From JBEKLJ01 sp050010255 (GTDB taxonomy: Bacteria > Acidobacteriota > Terriglobia > Bryobacterales > Bryobacteraceae), in NCBI GenBank assembly GCA_050010255.1, contig JBEKLJ010000099.1, positions 1 to 12,573 on the forward strand: a stretch of DNA of 12,573 bases, given 5' to 3'. A model generated the notes under the pieces. It had not been told where the DNA came from and made no database searches. It saw only the letters and a list, made by a program, of their open reading frames with translations. Below, piece by piece: positions 1 to 7,285 of this stretch. Every line of letters begins with the position of its first letter. The stretch's first letter is position 1. A program made the translations under genes and the position numbers.

Positions 1-1376
1 ACGTCCAGGCGCCCGTCGCCGTTCAGGTCGCCGAAAGCCGAGCCGCGGTGCCGGCTGGGTGGTTGCGCGGTCAAACCCGCCTCGCCGGTGAGCGCCTGAA
101 ACTTCGCGCCGCCCAGGTTGCGAAATACCGTATTGTGCTGCGCCACCGGCACCTTCGAGGCATAGCCCAGCGACTGAACGTGCCCGCGCGTGACGAATAT
201 GTCTTTCCAGCCGTCGTTGTCGAAGTCGGCGATGGTGGGCGAGTAGCCTGCCATCGCCATGCTGAGCCGGGTGATGCCGCTCCTCTCGGTGATATCGACA
301 AAGCCGCGCTTCCCGGTGTTCCGGAACAGCGGAAAGGTCTCATTCTCCAGGGCCGCGAAGGCGATGTCCGGATACCCATCGTTGTCGATATCCCGAAAAT
401 CCACACCCATCCCCGAAATAAACTGCCCGTTTTCGGCGAGAGCGACACCGGATTCGAAGGCGATCTCTTCGAATTTCCCGCCACCCAGGTTATGGAAGAA
501 CGAGTTGTACACTTTGTCGTTGGCGACGAAGATATCCATCCAGCCATCCAGGTCGTAGTCGGCGATCCCCACGCCCATGCCCTTTCCGGGATGGGCGCGG
601 ATTCCCGATTCCGCCGAGATGTCGCGGAAGGTCCCGTCGCCGTTGTTCAGGAACAACTGATTGGGGGTGGGTTTGTAGAACTTGGGATGGCAGTAGTCAA
701 GGCGGCCCGGCGCGGCCTCGCAGGCGGGTTCGGTGCCGGCGTCCCAGGCCAGGTAGTTGACCACGAAGAGGTCCAAAAGCCCGTCGTTGTTCACGTCCAG
801 CCACGCCGCGCCGACCGACCACAGCGGACCGTACTGGCGATCCGGCTGGTTGAGGCCGGCTCTCGCGGTGACGTCGGTGAACGTGCCGTCGCCGTTGTTG
901 TGGTACAGGCGGTTGCCGTGGACGCCGCCCACGAAGATGTCCTTGTACCCGTCGTTGTCGTAATCGCCGATGGCCACGCCGTTGTCGAAGCCCCCGCCCG
1001 CGAGGCCGGCCCTCTCGGTGACGTCCCTGAAGTGGCCCCTGCCGTCGTTTTCGAAAAGCCGGTTGGAGTACCTTGGAGAAGTTTTCTTCAGCGTCTGAAT
1101 ATCCGCGCCATTGGCGAAGAAAATATCCAAGTATCCGTCGTTGTTATAGTCGAAAACGGCGACGCCGCCGGCCATCGTTTCGGGTGCGTGGCGCTGGGGC
1201 GTCTCGCAACTGTCGAGCTGGAAATCGATCGGCCGGTAAACGAAGCGGATGGGGAATTCGGCGTTCTGCCCCGACGCGGCCGCCCAGACGCCGGCCAGCA
1301 ACGCCGCCGCCCAGACGCCCGCCAGCAACACCGCCGCCCGGCGGAATCGCGGCGGGGCGAACCGTGCGCGGCTCAT
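1..1376 (-). CDS. CRTAC1-family FG-GAP/VCBS repeat protein, secreted, C-terminus outside window
   Basis: Reads on the minus strand from ATG at 1376 without a stop to the window edge (458 codons seen). The first 35 or so residues form a signal peptide: basic MSRARF start, then a hydrophobic stretch made of two near-identical nine-residue blocks (VLLAGVWAA, ALLAGVWAA), then ASGQ. After that come about seven FG-GAP/VCBS repeats, each with a calcium-loop core such as DYNNDGYLDIF, DYDNDGYKDIF, DVNNDGLLDLF, DYDLDGWMDIF, DIDNDGYPDIA, DFDNDGWKDIF and DLNGDGRLD. Such repeats fold into a beta-propeller. CRTAC1 members normally end in an ASPIC/UnbV domain, which would lie outside. The role is unknown; an exported surface or periplasmic protein is likely. 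The start overlaps the TPR gene stop as ATGA, so translation is probably coupled. Family call is confident, function is not. Confidence 0.9.
   Translation of the reverse strand, partial: MSRARFAPPRFRRAAVLLAGVWAAALLAGVWAAASGQNAEFPIRFVYRPIDFQLDSCETPQRHAPETMAGGVAVFDYNNDGYLDIFFANGADIQTLKKTSPRYSNRLFENDGRGHFRDVTERAGLAGGGFDNGVAIGDYDNDGYKDIFVGGVHGNRLYHNNGDGTFTDVTARAGLNQPDRQYGPLWSVGAAWLDVNNDGLLDLFVVNYLAWDAGTEPACEAAPGRLDYCHPKFYKPTPNQLFLNNGDGTFRDISAESGIRAHPGKGMGVGIADYDLDGWMDIFVANDKVYNSFFHNLGGGKFEEIAFESGVALAENGQFISGMGVDFRDIDNDGYPDIAFAALENETFPLFRNTGKRGFVDITERSGITRLSMAMAGYSPTIADFDNDGWKDIFVTRGHVQSLGYASKVPVAQHNTVFRNLGGAKFQALTGEAGLTAQPPSRHRGSAFGDLNGDGRLD
1279..1332. repeat. 27-bp in-frame tandem duplication in a signal peptide
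   Basis: Two adjacent 27-bp units, 1279-1305 and 1306-1332, differ at two positions by direct reading. They encode the two LLAGVWAA blocks in the hydrophobic core of the CRTAC1-family signal peptide. The duplication makes that core unusually long. Confidence 0.85.
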
Positions 1377-2407
1377 GGCTCCGGCCGGCTCCTGCGTCCC
1401 GGCACTTCGATGAGCGGCGCCTGCTGCTCCTGCGTTGCCAGCTCTTTGACCTTGGCAAACTCGGAATTCGCTTCCTGCTGGCGGTCCAAGGAAAGCCAAA
1501 GCCTGCCAAGACGGTAGTGCGCGTCGGGTTTCGACGGATCGAGGCGGATCGCTTCGCGAAAATGACGCTCCGCTCCGGCGGAGTCGCTTTCTGCAGCCAG
1601 CAGGATTCCGAGATCCAGATGCGCCAGCCGAATGTCCGGGTCCAGCTTCAACGCCTGTCGCAGACGCTGCGCGGCCTGGCTTTCGTTTCCCAGGTGCATT
1701 TCGGCGTCACCCAGATAGGTCAGGGCTTGCGTATGCTGCGGTTGATGCGCCAGTTCCGCCCGGAACTGGCGGCCGGCATCCTCGTAGCGCTTCTGCTTCC
1801 AATAGAGGTATCCCAGGCCGAAGTGGGCCTCGTACTGACCGGGCGAGGCTTTAACCGCGGCTTCAAACTCCGCGGTGGCTTGCTCGGTCTGGTTCGCCGC
1901 GTCCAGCACTTCGCCCAGGAGCATGTGAACGGGCGCGGAATCCGGATCCTTGGTCAGCAGAAGCCGGAACTCATCGATCGCGGCCTGATATTGTTTCGAC
2001 CACAGGTAGCTTTGGGCCAGCTTGTATCGCAGTTCGGTGTTGTCGGGCTGCTGCTCGGCAGCGAGCTTCAGATGCGTGGCAGCGGCGTCGAACCTGCGGC
2101 AGCCATAGTAGCTCATCCCGAGCAACACCCGGGCCTGAAAGCTGGCCGGGTCGGCTTTGATGGCCTGTTCGAACGCGGAGGCGGCGTCGGGGAGTCTATT
2201 GAGCTTGAAGTAGGCCAGGCCGAGATTCAGGTAGACGCCGGGCAGCCGGGAATCCAGGGCGATGGCCGTTCGGTAGTGCGGAATGGCGAGTTCGTACTTG
2301 CCCTCGCGAGCCAGGGCGAGTGCGGCGTTGGCCTCGGCGGCGGCTTTCGGGTCGCTGGTAGCCCACAGGCACAGGGAGAATGCCAGGAGAAGCAACGTGG
2401 ACTTCAT
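1373..2407 (-). CDS. Tetratricopeptide repeat protein with signal peptide
   Basis: 344 residues. An N-terminal signal peptide (MKSTLLLLAFSLCLWA) is followed by about nine contiguous 34-residue TPR units from residue 22 to 327, with the usual small and aromatic positions (for example LGLAYFKLNRLPDAASAFEQA, YRLGRLWLSLDRQQEANSEF). The last 17 residues are polar and proline/arginine rich. TPR superhelices bind proteins or peptides, so a periplasmic scaffold role is the natural inference; no enzymatic domain is present. Its stop overlaps the start of the CRTAC1-family gene by ATGA, so the two are probably made together and may act together. No good Shine-Dalgarno precedes the ATG at 2407. A 12-bp palindrome lies about 56 bp upstream. 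Confidence 0.9.
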   Translation of the reverse strand: MKSTLLLLAFSLCLWATSDPKAAAEANAALALAREGKYELAIPHYRTAIALDSRLPGVYLNLGLAYFKLNRLPDAASAFEQAIKADPASFQARVLLGMSYYGCRRFDAAATHLKLAAEQQPDNTELRYKLAQSYLWSKQYQAAIDEFRLLLTKDPDSAPVHMLLGEVLDAANQTEQATAEFEAAVKASPGQYEAHFGLGYLYWKQKRYEDAGRQFRAELAHQPQHTQALTYLGDAEMHLGNESQAAQRLRQALKLDPDIRLAHLDLGILLAAESDSAGAERHFREAIRLDPSKPDAHYRLGRLWLSLDRQQEANSEFAKVKELATQEQQAPLIEVPGRRSRPEP

Positions 2408-2462
2408 AGAGTCAATGCGGCAGCCGTCATCGGTATCCGCGCTGTGGGCCTGCCGCTCCCGC

Positions 2463-2474
2463 CAAGTATACTTG
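2463..2474. promoter_or_regulatory. Perfect 12-bp palindrome CAAGTATACTTG upstream of the TPR gene
   Basis: The 12-mer CAAGTATACTTG is identical on both strands and lies in the 102-bp gap between the stress-protein stop (2510) and the TPR start (2407). It is AT-rich in a GC-rich gap, as expected of a dimeric repressor operator. No regulator is identified and no convincing -35/-10 pair was found around it. It could be chance. Confidence 0.35.
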
Positions 2475-2509
2475 AACGGGAGTTACGGGGACAGGCGGCG
2501 TCAGGGCGT

Positions 2510-3382
2510 TTACACGCTGACCACGGCGCAGGGGCTCTGGCGGATGATGGCGTAGGCGTTGGTCCGCAGCCGCCCAAACAGGCCTCCGGCCGAGCCGCGG
2601 CCGATTATGAGCAGGTCGGCGCCATGTTGCTGGGCGGCGCGGCAGACCACCTTCGGCGCATCCCCGCCATCGATGAAGATCTCCGCCTTGCCGGTGGCCT
2701 CCGAGTTGAGCTTCTCGAGCTCCTCCCGCGCGCCCCTGGACACCTCGATGGCCAGCTCGTGATCGAAGTACTCGCCGGGCCGGGATTCGATGCAGGGGAT
2801 GGCGTGGACGAGCACGAGCCGGGCGCCGAACTCGGCCGCCATCTGGGACGCCCAGCTCAGCGTCTTCTTGCTCTGTGGGCCGAGATCGACGGCGCAGACC
2901 AGCGTCCGGAAGGCGATCGACTCCACGTTCGGCGCGGTCTCCATGTGGACCCCGGTGAGCACCGGGCAGTCGGCGTCATGCAGCACCTTGGCCGTCACCG
3001 AGCCCAGGATGAACCGCCGGAACGGGCCATAGCCGTGCGTCGGCATGGCGATCAGGCTCACCTGCTCAGCGTGGGCGTAGTCGACAATGCGCCGCGCCGG
3101 GTCGCCCTCCAGCAGCACGCGGTTAACCCGCACGCGCTCGAGCTCCTCGCGCATGAATCCCTCGAGCTGTTGCCGCGCCTGCGCGGTCCGGCTCGCGGCC
3201 AGGTCGTTGATGACGGTGCCGCCGAACTCCAGCGCGCTCAACTCGTACCGGATCGGTTCCAGCACGTGAACCAGCGCGATCTCGGCCTGGAAGCGGCTGG
3301 CCAGCGCCTCGGCGTAGCGCGTGGCGCCGAGGCAGCGCTCGGAAAAATCGACCGGCAGAAGGATCTTCGACAGCGGAAACAT
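2510..3382 (-). CDS. Tandem-domain universal stress protein (UspA family)
   Basis: 290 residues with two UspA domains, about residues 2-143 and 157-290. Domain 1 opens with KILLPVDFSE and ends with MPTHGYGPFRRFILGSV then CPVL, which fits the ATP-binding loop G-x2-G-x9-G-S/T except that proline replaces the first glycine. Domain 2 opens with TLVCAVDLGPQS and has a looser loop, GRGSAGGLFGRL, ending in SPCAVVSV. UspA proteins are cytoplasmic and bind nucleotides under starvation or redox stress; no signal peptide is seen. The frame also allows GTG at 3385, but ATG at 3382 is preferred because GGAGG at 3389-3393 sits 6 nt upstream of it against only 3 nt for the GTG. It lies about 100 bp from each neighbour, so it may be its own unit. 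Confidence 0.92.
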   Translation of the reverse strand: MFPLSKILLPVDFSERCLGATRYAEALASRFQAEIALVHVLEPIRYELSALEFGGTVINDLAASRTAQARQQLEGFMREELERVRVNRVLLEGDPARRIVDYAHAEQVSLIAMPTHGYGPFRRFILGSVTAKVLHDADCPVLTGVHMETAPNVESIAFRTLVCAVDLGPQSKKTLSWASQMAAEFGARLVLVHAIPCIESRPGEYFDHELAIEVSRGAREELEKLNSEATGKAEIFIDGGDAPKVVCRAAQQHGADLLIIGRGSAGGLFGRLRTNAYAIIRQSPCAVVSV

Positions 3383-3388
3383 CACTCA

Positions 3389-3393
3389 CCTCC
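3389..3393 (-). promoter_or_regulatory. Ribosome binding site deciding the stress-protein start
   Basis: On the minus strand GGAGG precedes GTG-ATG. The 6-nt spacing to the ATG is near optimal, while 3 nt to the GTG is too short, so the ATG at 3382 is favoured. Confidence 0.6.
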
Positions 3394-3483
3394 GCTGTGG
3401 GTAGTTTACTGCACCCCTGCCCCGTTGGCCAGACCTCTGACGAACCTAGCCCGCATTTCTCACCAAAACCTGCTGCGGCGCTT

Positions 3484-4491
3484 CTACGGCTCCTTGACCA
3501 GCGTCCAGGCTGGGTCGGGGTCGTATTCGGTCATGGCGGCGGCAATCTCAGCGGTCGTGGGACCGAGGTTCTTCTGATAGACGCGGCCCTGCTGGTTGAC
3601 GATGAAGGTCATGATTCCGGAGCTGCCCCATTTGTCGGGATAAGCGACCAGGGCGTACCCGGCGATCATGTTGCCATTGATGATGTAGCTGAATGCTCCA
3701 CCCGGCGCGTGTGGGCCCTGGCGTTTGAGGATCCTGAAGTAATATCCGTGATACGGGGAGCGCTTCGGAGCCGGCGCGCCCTCGGCGCCGCCGCCGCTCC
3801 GGGCGCGGCCCGGTGCGTAGCCTTCGGCTCGCGCCTCTGTGACCAGACTCCCCAGCGGGCTGGGCCTGCCGCCCTCGGCGGTGTCCCAGTACAACCCGTC
3901 CCTCTTGCCGGGCGTGCTGATGAACCTCTGCGCGTAGACGGCCAGGCCCTCTGGCGCGGTGTCCCGAGACTCGGTGAAGTACTCCCATTGCGCCACGACG
4001 TACGCGCGGCACGTCATGATCGCCGAGAGCTCATTCTCTCCGATTCTCCGATTCAGGATCTCTTCCAGCCCCGCCGCGGTATCGAAGCGCCAGAGGTTTC
4101 CTTCTTTGACGATGGGGATAGGGAACGGCCACTGGTCGGCGCCAAGAAGGAGGGTGAATCTCGTATCGTCCACCTTCTGGAGCTTGGCGAATCTCTCGAG
4201 GTTCGCGGCGAAATGCTCCAGCGCACTGGCGTCCTCCACGGGATCGCCCGAAAGCAGTCTCTCGCGGTCGGGCCCGAAGATCGCCGTCAGCGCGGCTTGA
4301 TCTTTCGCCTTCGCGGCATTGACGAGAGCCGTCACGGCGTCTTCCGGAGTCGAGAAGAGAGTCTGCCTCTCGGCGGCCACCGCACTGCACAGGCCCAGGG
4401 ACAGCAGCGAGATCAGCGCCAGCGCGCGGGATACCGGGCGCCGGATGTCGAGTGAGTTCATTCGCCTTCTCATTTCCATGCGCTCCTTCAT
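3484..4491 (-). CDS. DUF2950 domain-containing exported protein
   Basis: 335 residues. A signal peptide has a basic N-region up to about residue 22, a hydrophobic core ALALISLLSLGL and an AVAA-E cleavage site near residue 40. The remainder matches DUF2950 over its full length as I recall the family: FSTPEDAVTALVNA near the start, VKEGNLWRFDTAAGLEEILN in the middle, then YHGYYFRILKRQGPHAPGGA, NGNMIAGYALVAYP, GIMTFIVNQQGRVYQKNLG and a closing YDPDPAW. The function is unknown; it is predicted to be periplasmic. AGGAGG at 4497-4502, 5 nt before ATG 4491, supports that start over in-frame ATGs at 4479, 4473 and 4461. The start overlaps the DUF3300 stop as ATGA, and these two families are recurrent neighbours, which suggests one joint function in the envelope. 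Confidence 0.9.
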   Translation of the reverse strand: MKERMEMRRRMNSLDIRRPVSRALALISLLSLGLCSAVAAERQTLFSTPEDAVTALVNAAKAKDQAALTAIFGPDRERLLSGDPVEDASALEHFAANLERFAKLQKVDDTRFTLLLGADQWPFPIPIVKEGNLWRFDTAAGLEEILNRRIGENELSAIMTCRAYVVAQWEYFTESRDTAPEGLAVYAQRFISTPGKRDGLYWDTAEGGRPSPLGSLVTEARAEGYAPGRARSGGGAEGAPAPKRSPYHGYYFRILKRQGPHAPGGAFSYIINGNMIAGYALVAYPDKWGSSGIMTFIVNQQGRVYQKNLGPTTAEIAAAMTEYDPDPAWTLVKEP

Positions 4492-5699
4492 GGCCGCCTC
4501 CTGTCCTGTCCGCGAGATTCCGGCTGAGGCCCGCCGCTCCCGCGAGGAGCCGGCGCGCTCGAAGGCCTGGCGGCGGGCTCCGGCCGGAAGCTCGGCGCTC
4601 GGCTGGCTTGCCCGCGCTGGCTGGCCGCGCGCGGGTCGAATGCGCCGCGGTTGCCACCGAATGCGGGACTCTCGGGGCGCTCCAACTGCCGGGGCGGTGT
4701 CTGGGTCGTGGGCCGGTTCATCTGGGGACGGTTCGCTTCCGGACGGTTCATCTGCTGCTCGGGCGCATACCCGCGGTAGGCGCCAATTCTCGGGTCATTG
4801 GTATTGATGTTGCGCTGGATGATCTTGTTGTTGACCACACCCGGAGCATTGTTGATGACCCTGTTGTTGACGCGGATGTTGTTGAAATTCGCAGCGCCGT
4901 GCACGCCGTTATAGCGATTGAGACCGCTGTAGTTCACCGCGCGGCCGACGACGGTCCGGTCCATCGTGACGTTCCGATAACCGTTGTTTACGTACGCGTT
5001 CGTGAGGCGGACGTACGGCCGGGACCGTCCTACCCAGCCTCCCCCGTCCTGCCAGCCGTGATAGAAAACACGGTGCCCGCGCCAGTCAAAGTCATAGTTC
5101 AGCCACGCTCCGATGGCGAAACCGTCTCCAAACGAAATGAAGGAGCCCCCCAAGAAGCCCGGCCGACGGAAGTACACCATCTCCGGGTCGTACATCGGCA
5201 CGTAGATGAACTCGGGCTGCGCAGGCCAGATCTCGATGTAACCTCCGGTCTCGACGACCTCTTCTTGCGGCGTCGTTATCAGATTGCCCGCCGAACGCGC
5301 CTGCGCGCGAAGCCCCTGAACCGACGTCGTCACATCGGTGGACTGGTTGACGTAGGCCTGTCCGAGCGCCGTCGTCCAATCCAGCTTGTCCGCCATCATG
5401 TAAAGAACCGTGGGGTAATGCGCGACCGCTTTGACACTGACGTCCCAAGGCTGGGAGTCGATGGAGCCGGGATCGGCGTTGGCACGCAAGAAGCGTGCGG
5501 CCTCATCAATCTGGTCCGGAAAGGTCGCCGCCAGCAGGACCTGCGCCAGCAGCGGGTCGGGATACAGAGCAATCGGCGCCAGCAGGTTGTCGAGTTGCTC
5601 GGGAGAGAAGAGCTCGCCGGCCGAATTGTCCTGACATTTGACCAGCGGTACGTACGTCATCAGGAAAACGATGACTGAGACGACCAGAAGCTTTCGCAT
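4488..5699 (-). CDS. DUF3300 domain-containing exported protein
   Basis: 403 residues. A signal peptide (MRKLLVVSVIVFLMTYVPLV) is followed by a DUF3300 domain from about residue 30 to 215. Its hallmarks are visible: FSPEQLDNLLAPIALYPDPL, LLAATFPDQIDEAARFL, QPWDVSVKAVAHYPTVLYMM, LDWTTALGQAYVNQ and PEFIYVPMYDPEMVYF. Residues 230-300 are rich in Asn, Val and Arg. The last 100 or so residues are low-complexity Pro/Arg/Gln/Ala, with repeated MNRP and NRP units, and are probably disordered. Function is unknown; the tail and export point to an envelope role. AAGGAG at 5710-5715 lies 10 nt before the ATG. The stop overlaps the DUF2950 start. A 127-bp gap separates it from the cytochrome genes upstream, so co-transcription with them is uncertain. 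Confidence 0.9.
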   Translation of the reverse strand: MRKLLVVSVIVFLMTYVPLVKCQDNSAGELFSPEQLDNLLAPIALYPDPLLAQVLLAATFPDQIDEAARFLRANADPGSIDSQPWDVSVKAVAHYPTVLYMMADKLDWTTALGQAYVNQSTDVTTSVQGLRAQARSAGNLITTPQEEVVETGGYIEIWPAQPEFIYVPMYDPEMVYFRRPGFLGGSFISFGDGFAIGAWLNYDFDWRGHRVFYHGWQDGGGWVGRSRPYVRLTNAYVNNGYRNVTMDRTVVGRAVNYSGLNRYNGVHGAANFNNIRVNNRVINNAPGVVNNKIIQRNINTNDPRIGAYRGYAPEQQMNRPEANRPQMNRPTTQTPPRQLERPESPAFGGNRGAFDPRAASQRGQASRAPSFRPEPAARPSSAPAPRGSGGPQPESRGQDRRRP

Positions 5700-5826
5700 G
5701 ACCGGATGTCTCCTTATGTCTCGTCGCCGCTGCCAGCATCTCCGCGCTGCAGCCGGCGGTGAGCGCCTTCGGCAACAATAGAGGCGCCGGAAGAGTCCAG
5801 AAGGTTATGGCGCCCCTTAACTGAGT

Positions 5827-7281
5827 CTACTGCGTGCCGGCCGCGCTTACCAGCCCCAGTTCGGTGAGGATCTTGGGCGAGGGCTCGTCCGAGGCCAGCA
5901 GTTGGTGGCAGGTGTTGCAGTCGCTGGCGATCGCGCTCGAGTCCGAGGCCGCGTGGCTGCCGTCGTGGCAGCGGAAGCACCCGGGGAAATCCATGTGTCC
6001 GAGGTTGCTCGGGTACGTTCCCCAGGTCACGCGCATCTGGGGAAAGACATTCCGCTGGTAGACTGCCACGATCGCCGCGGCCGCCCGATCGATGTCGGCG
6101 CGCCGGCTGGCGTAAACGGCCGGGTACTGGCCCTGGTAGAACTTCCGCAGCGCCGCCGGGATCGCCTCCGCCGCCTCGGCCTGCGACCTATACTCCTTCT
6201 TGAGCAGCGCCACGCCGGTCTTCTTGATCAAGGGCAGCGTCGCGGAGATGTCGCCGGCCGTCAGGACGGTATCCAGGGCGCGCTCGGGCAACTGGAAGGT
6301 GTGCGTGGGGCGGTTGTGGCAATCCATGCAGTCCATGAGCCGGGTCGGCAGGTTCCTGAGGGCCTCCGGCTTGGCGTCGCTGGCGGTGTAAACGACCCTG
6401 CGGCCTTGCCCGGCGTTCCGGTACTCGACGCGCGGGATGGTCTGGCGGCTCTGGTCGGCGGGGCTGTAGTGGATGGTCACACCCGCGCCCAGATGCGCCC
6501 CGTGGATGCCCGGGCTGCCGTATCCGCCGCTGATCCGCATCAGCAGCACCGTCCGCCTGAGCGTGTTGCCCTCGTCGTCGGCGTATGTGTTGATGATGCG
6601 CAGCCGGTCCGCGCCGTACTTCTGGGGCCAGTGGCAGGCCTCGCAGGTCTCGCGCGCCGGCCGCAGGTTGTGCACCGGCGTCGGGATCGGCCGCGGGTAG
6701 GTGCGGAAGACGACGGCGAAGACCTGGCCTACCCCGGACAGCTTGCTCTTCACGAACCAGGATGCGCCCGGCCCGATGTGGCAGGCCACGCAGTCTATCC
6801 GCGAGTGCGGCGAGTTCTGGTAGGCCGCGTACTCCGGCTGCATCACCTGGTGGCAGGTCTGCCCGCAGAAGCTCACGCCGTCCATGTAGGTGACGGCGCG
6901 GTAGCTGAGCTGGCTGCCGATGATGATGTTGGCCAGCGTCGTGATTCCTATGAAGAGCGCGATTTGCCGCAGCTCGGGCGACCGCAGCGTGAGCGGGTCG
7001 TAACTGAGCGCATGTCCGGCCCGGCGCTCCCGCCTGGCGTAGCGGAGGATGCCCAGCGGGATCAGGGTCAACCCCAGGAAGAACAGCATGGGCAGGACCA
7101 GGAACGCCAGAATCCCGATATACGGGTGTGTGGCCTCCCCACGCACGCTCACCGGCAACAGGAATAGCCAGAAGACGGTGGCCGTGGTGACTATCACCAC
7201 GCCGGCCCGGCTGATCAGGTTCCTGCTTAAGTAGACGACCGGCGTCAGCCAATCCCGCAAGCGCCTGCGCTGTTTGCCCAT
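5827..7281 (-). CDS. NapC/NirT-like membrane multihaem cytochrome c (six haem motifs)
   Basis: 484 residues. Three hydrophobic segments are predicted (about 25-45, 54-78, 106-125), then a periplasmic domain with six haem sites: CGQTCH at 139-144, CVACH 164-168, CEACH 213-217, CMDCH 318-322, CFRCH 435-439 and CNTCH 455-459. The first is CX3CH rather than CX2CH. The stretch from VSFCGQTCH to GPGASWFVKSKLSG resembles the NapC/NirT core, whose members oxidise membrane quinol and pass electrons to periplasmic partners; the rest is longer than NapC or NrfH (about 160-200 residues). Its start is 4 nt after the stop of the cytochrome b/c fusion, with no strong ribosome site, which implies translation from the upstream gene. 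The quinol dehydrogenase role is inferred; its partner and final acceptor are unknown. Confidence 0.88.
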   Translation of the reverse strand: MGKQRRRLRDWLTPVVYLSRNLISRAGVVIVTTATVFWLFLLPVSVRGEATHPYIGILAFLVLPMLFFLGLTLIPLGILRYARRERRAGHALSYDPLTLRSPELRQIALFIGITTLANIIIGSQLSYRAVTYMDGVSFCGQTCHQVMQPEYAAYQNSPHSRIDCVACHIGPGASWFVKSKLSGVGQVFAVVFRTYPRPIPTPVHNLRPARETCEACHWPQKYGADRLRIINTYADDEGNTLRRTVLLMRISGGYGSPGIHGAHLGAGVTIHYSPADQSRQTIPRVEYRNAGQGRRVVYTASDAKPEALRNLPTRLMDCMDCHNRPTHTFQLPERALDTVLTAGDISATLPLIKKTGVALLKKEYRSQAEAAEAIPAALRKFYQGQYPAVYASRRADIDRAAAAIVAVYQRNVFPQMRVTWGTYPSNLGHMDFPGCFRCHDGSHAASDSSAIASDCNTCHQLLASDEPSPKILTELGLVSAAGTQ

Positions 7282-7285
7282 GTCG

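Noticed and set aside
48..1517. 489-codon plus-strand open frame at the left edge
   Set aside because: The minus strand reads through seven DxDxDG-type FG-GAP repeats, so this is a shadow.
1073..3577. 834-codon plus-strand open frame
   Set aside because: It is antisense to the CRTAC1, TPR and stress-protein genes, its translation is rich in Arg/Gly with no domain, and long antisense frames are expected at this GC content.
3397..5678. Two overlapping plus-strand open frames (3397-4455 and 4452-5678)
   Set aside because: Opposite strand encodes complete DUF2950 and DUF3300 proteins with signal peptides and ribosome sites.
5902..7167. 421-codon plus-strand open frame opposite the NapC-like cytochrome
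   Set aside because: The minus-strand frame has six haem motifs and membrane helices; the plus-strand translation is low-complexity Val/Arg/Gly with no recognisable domain.
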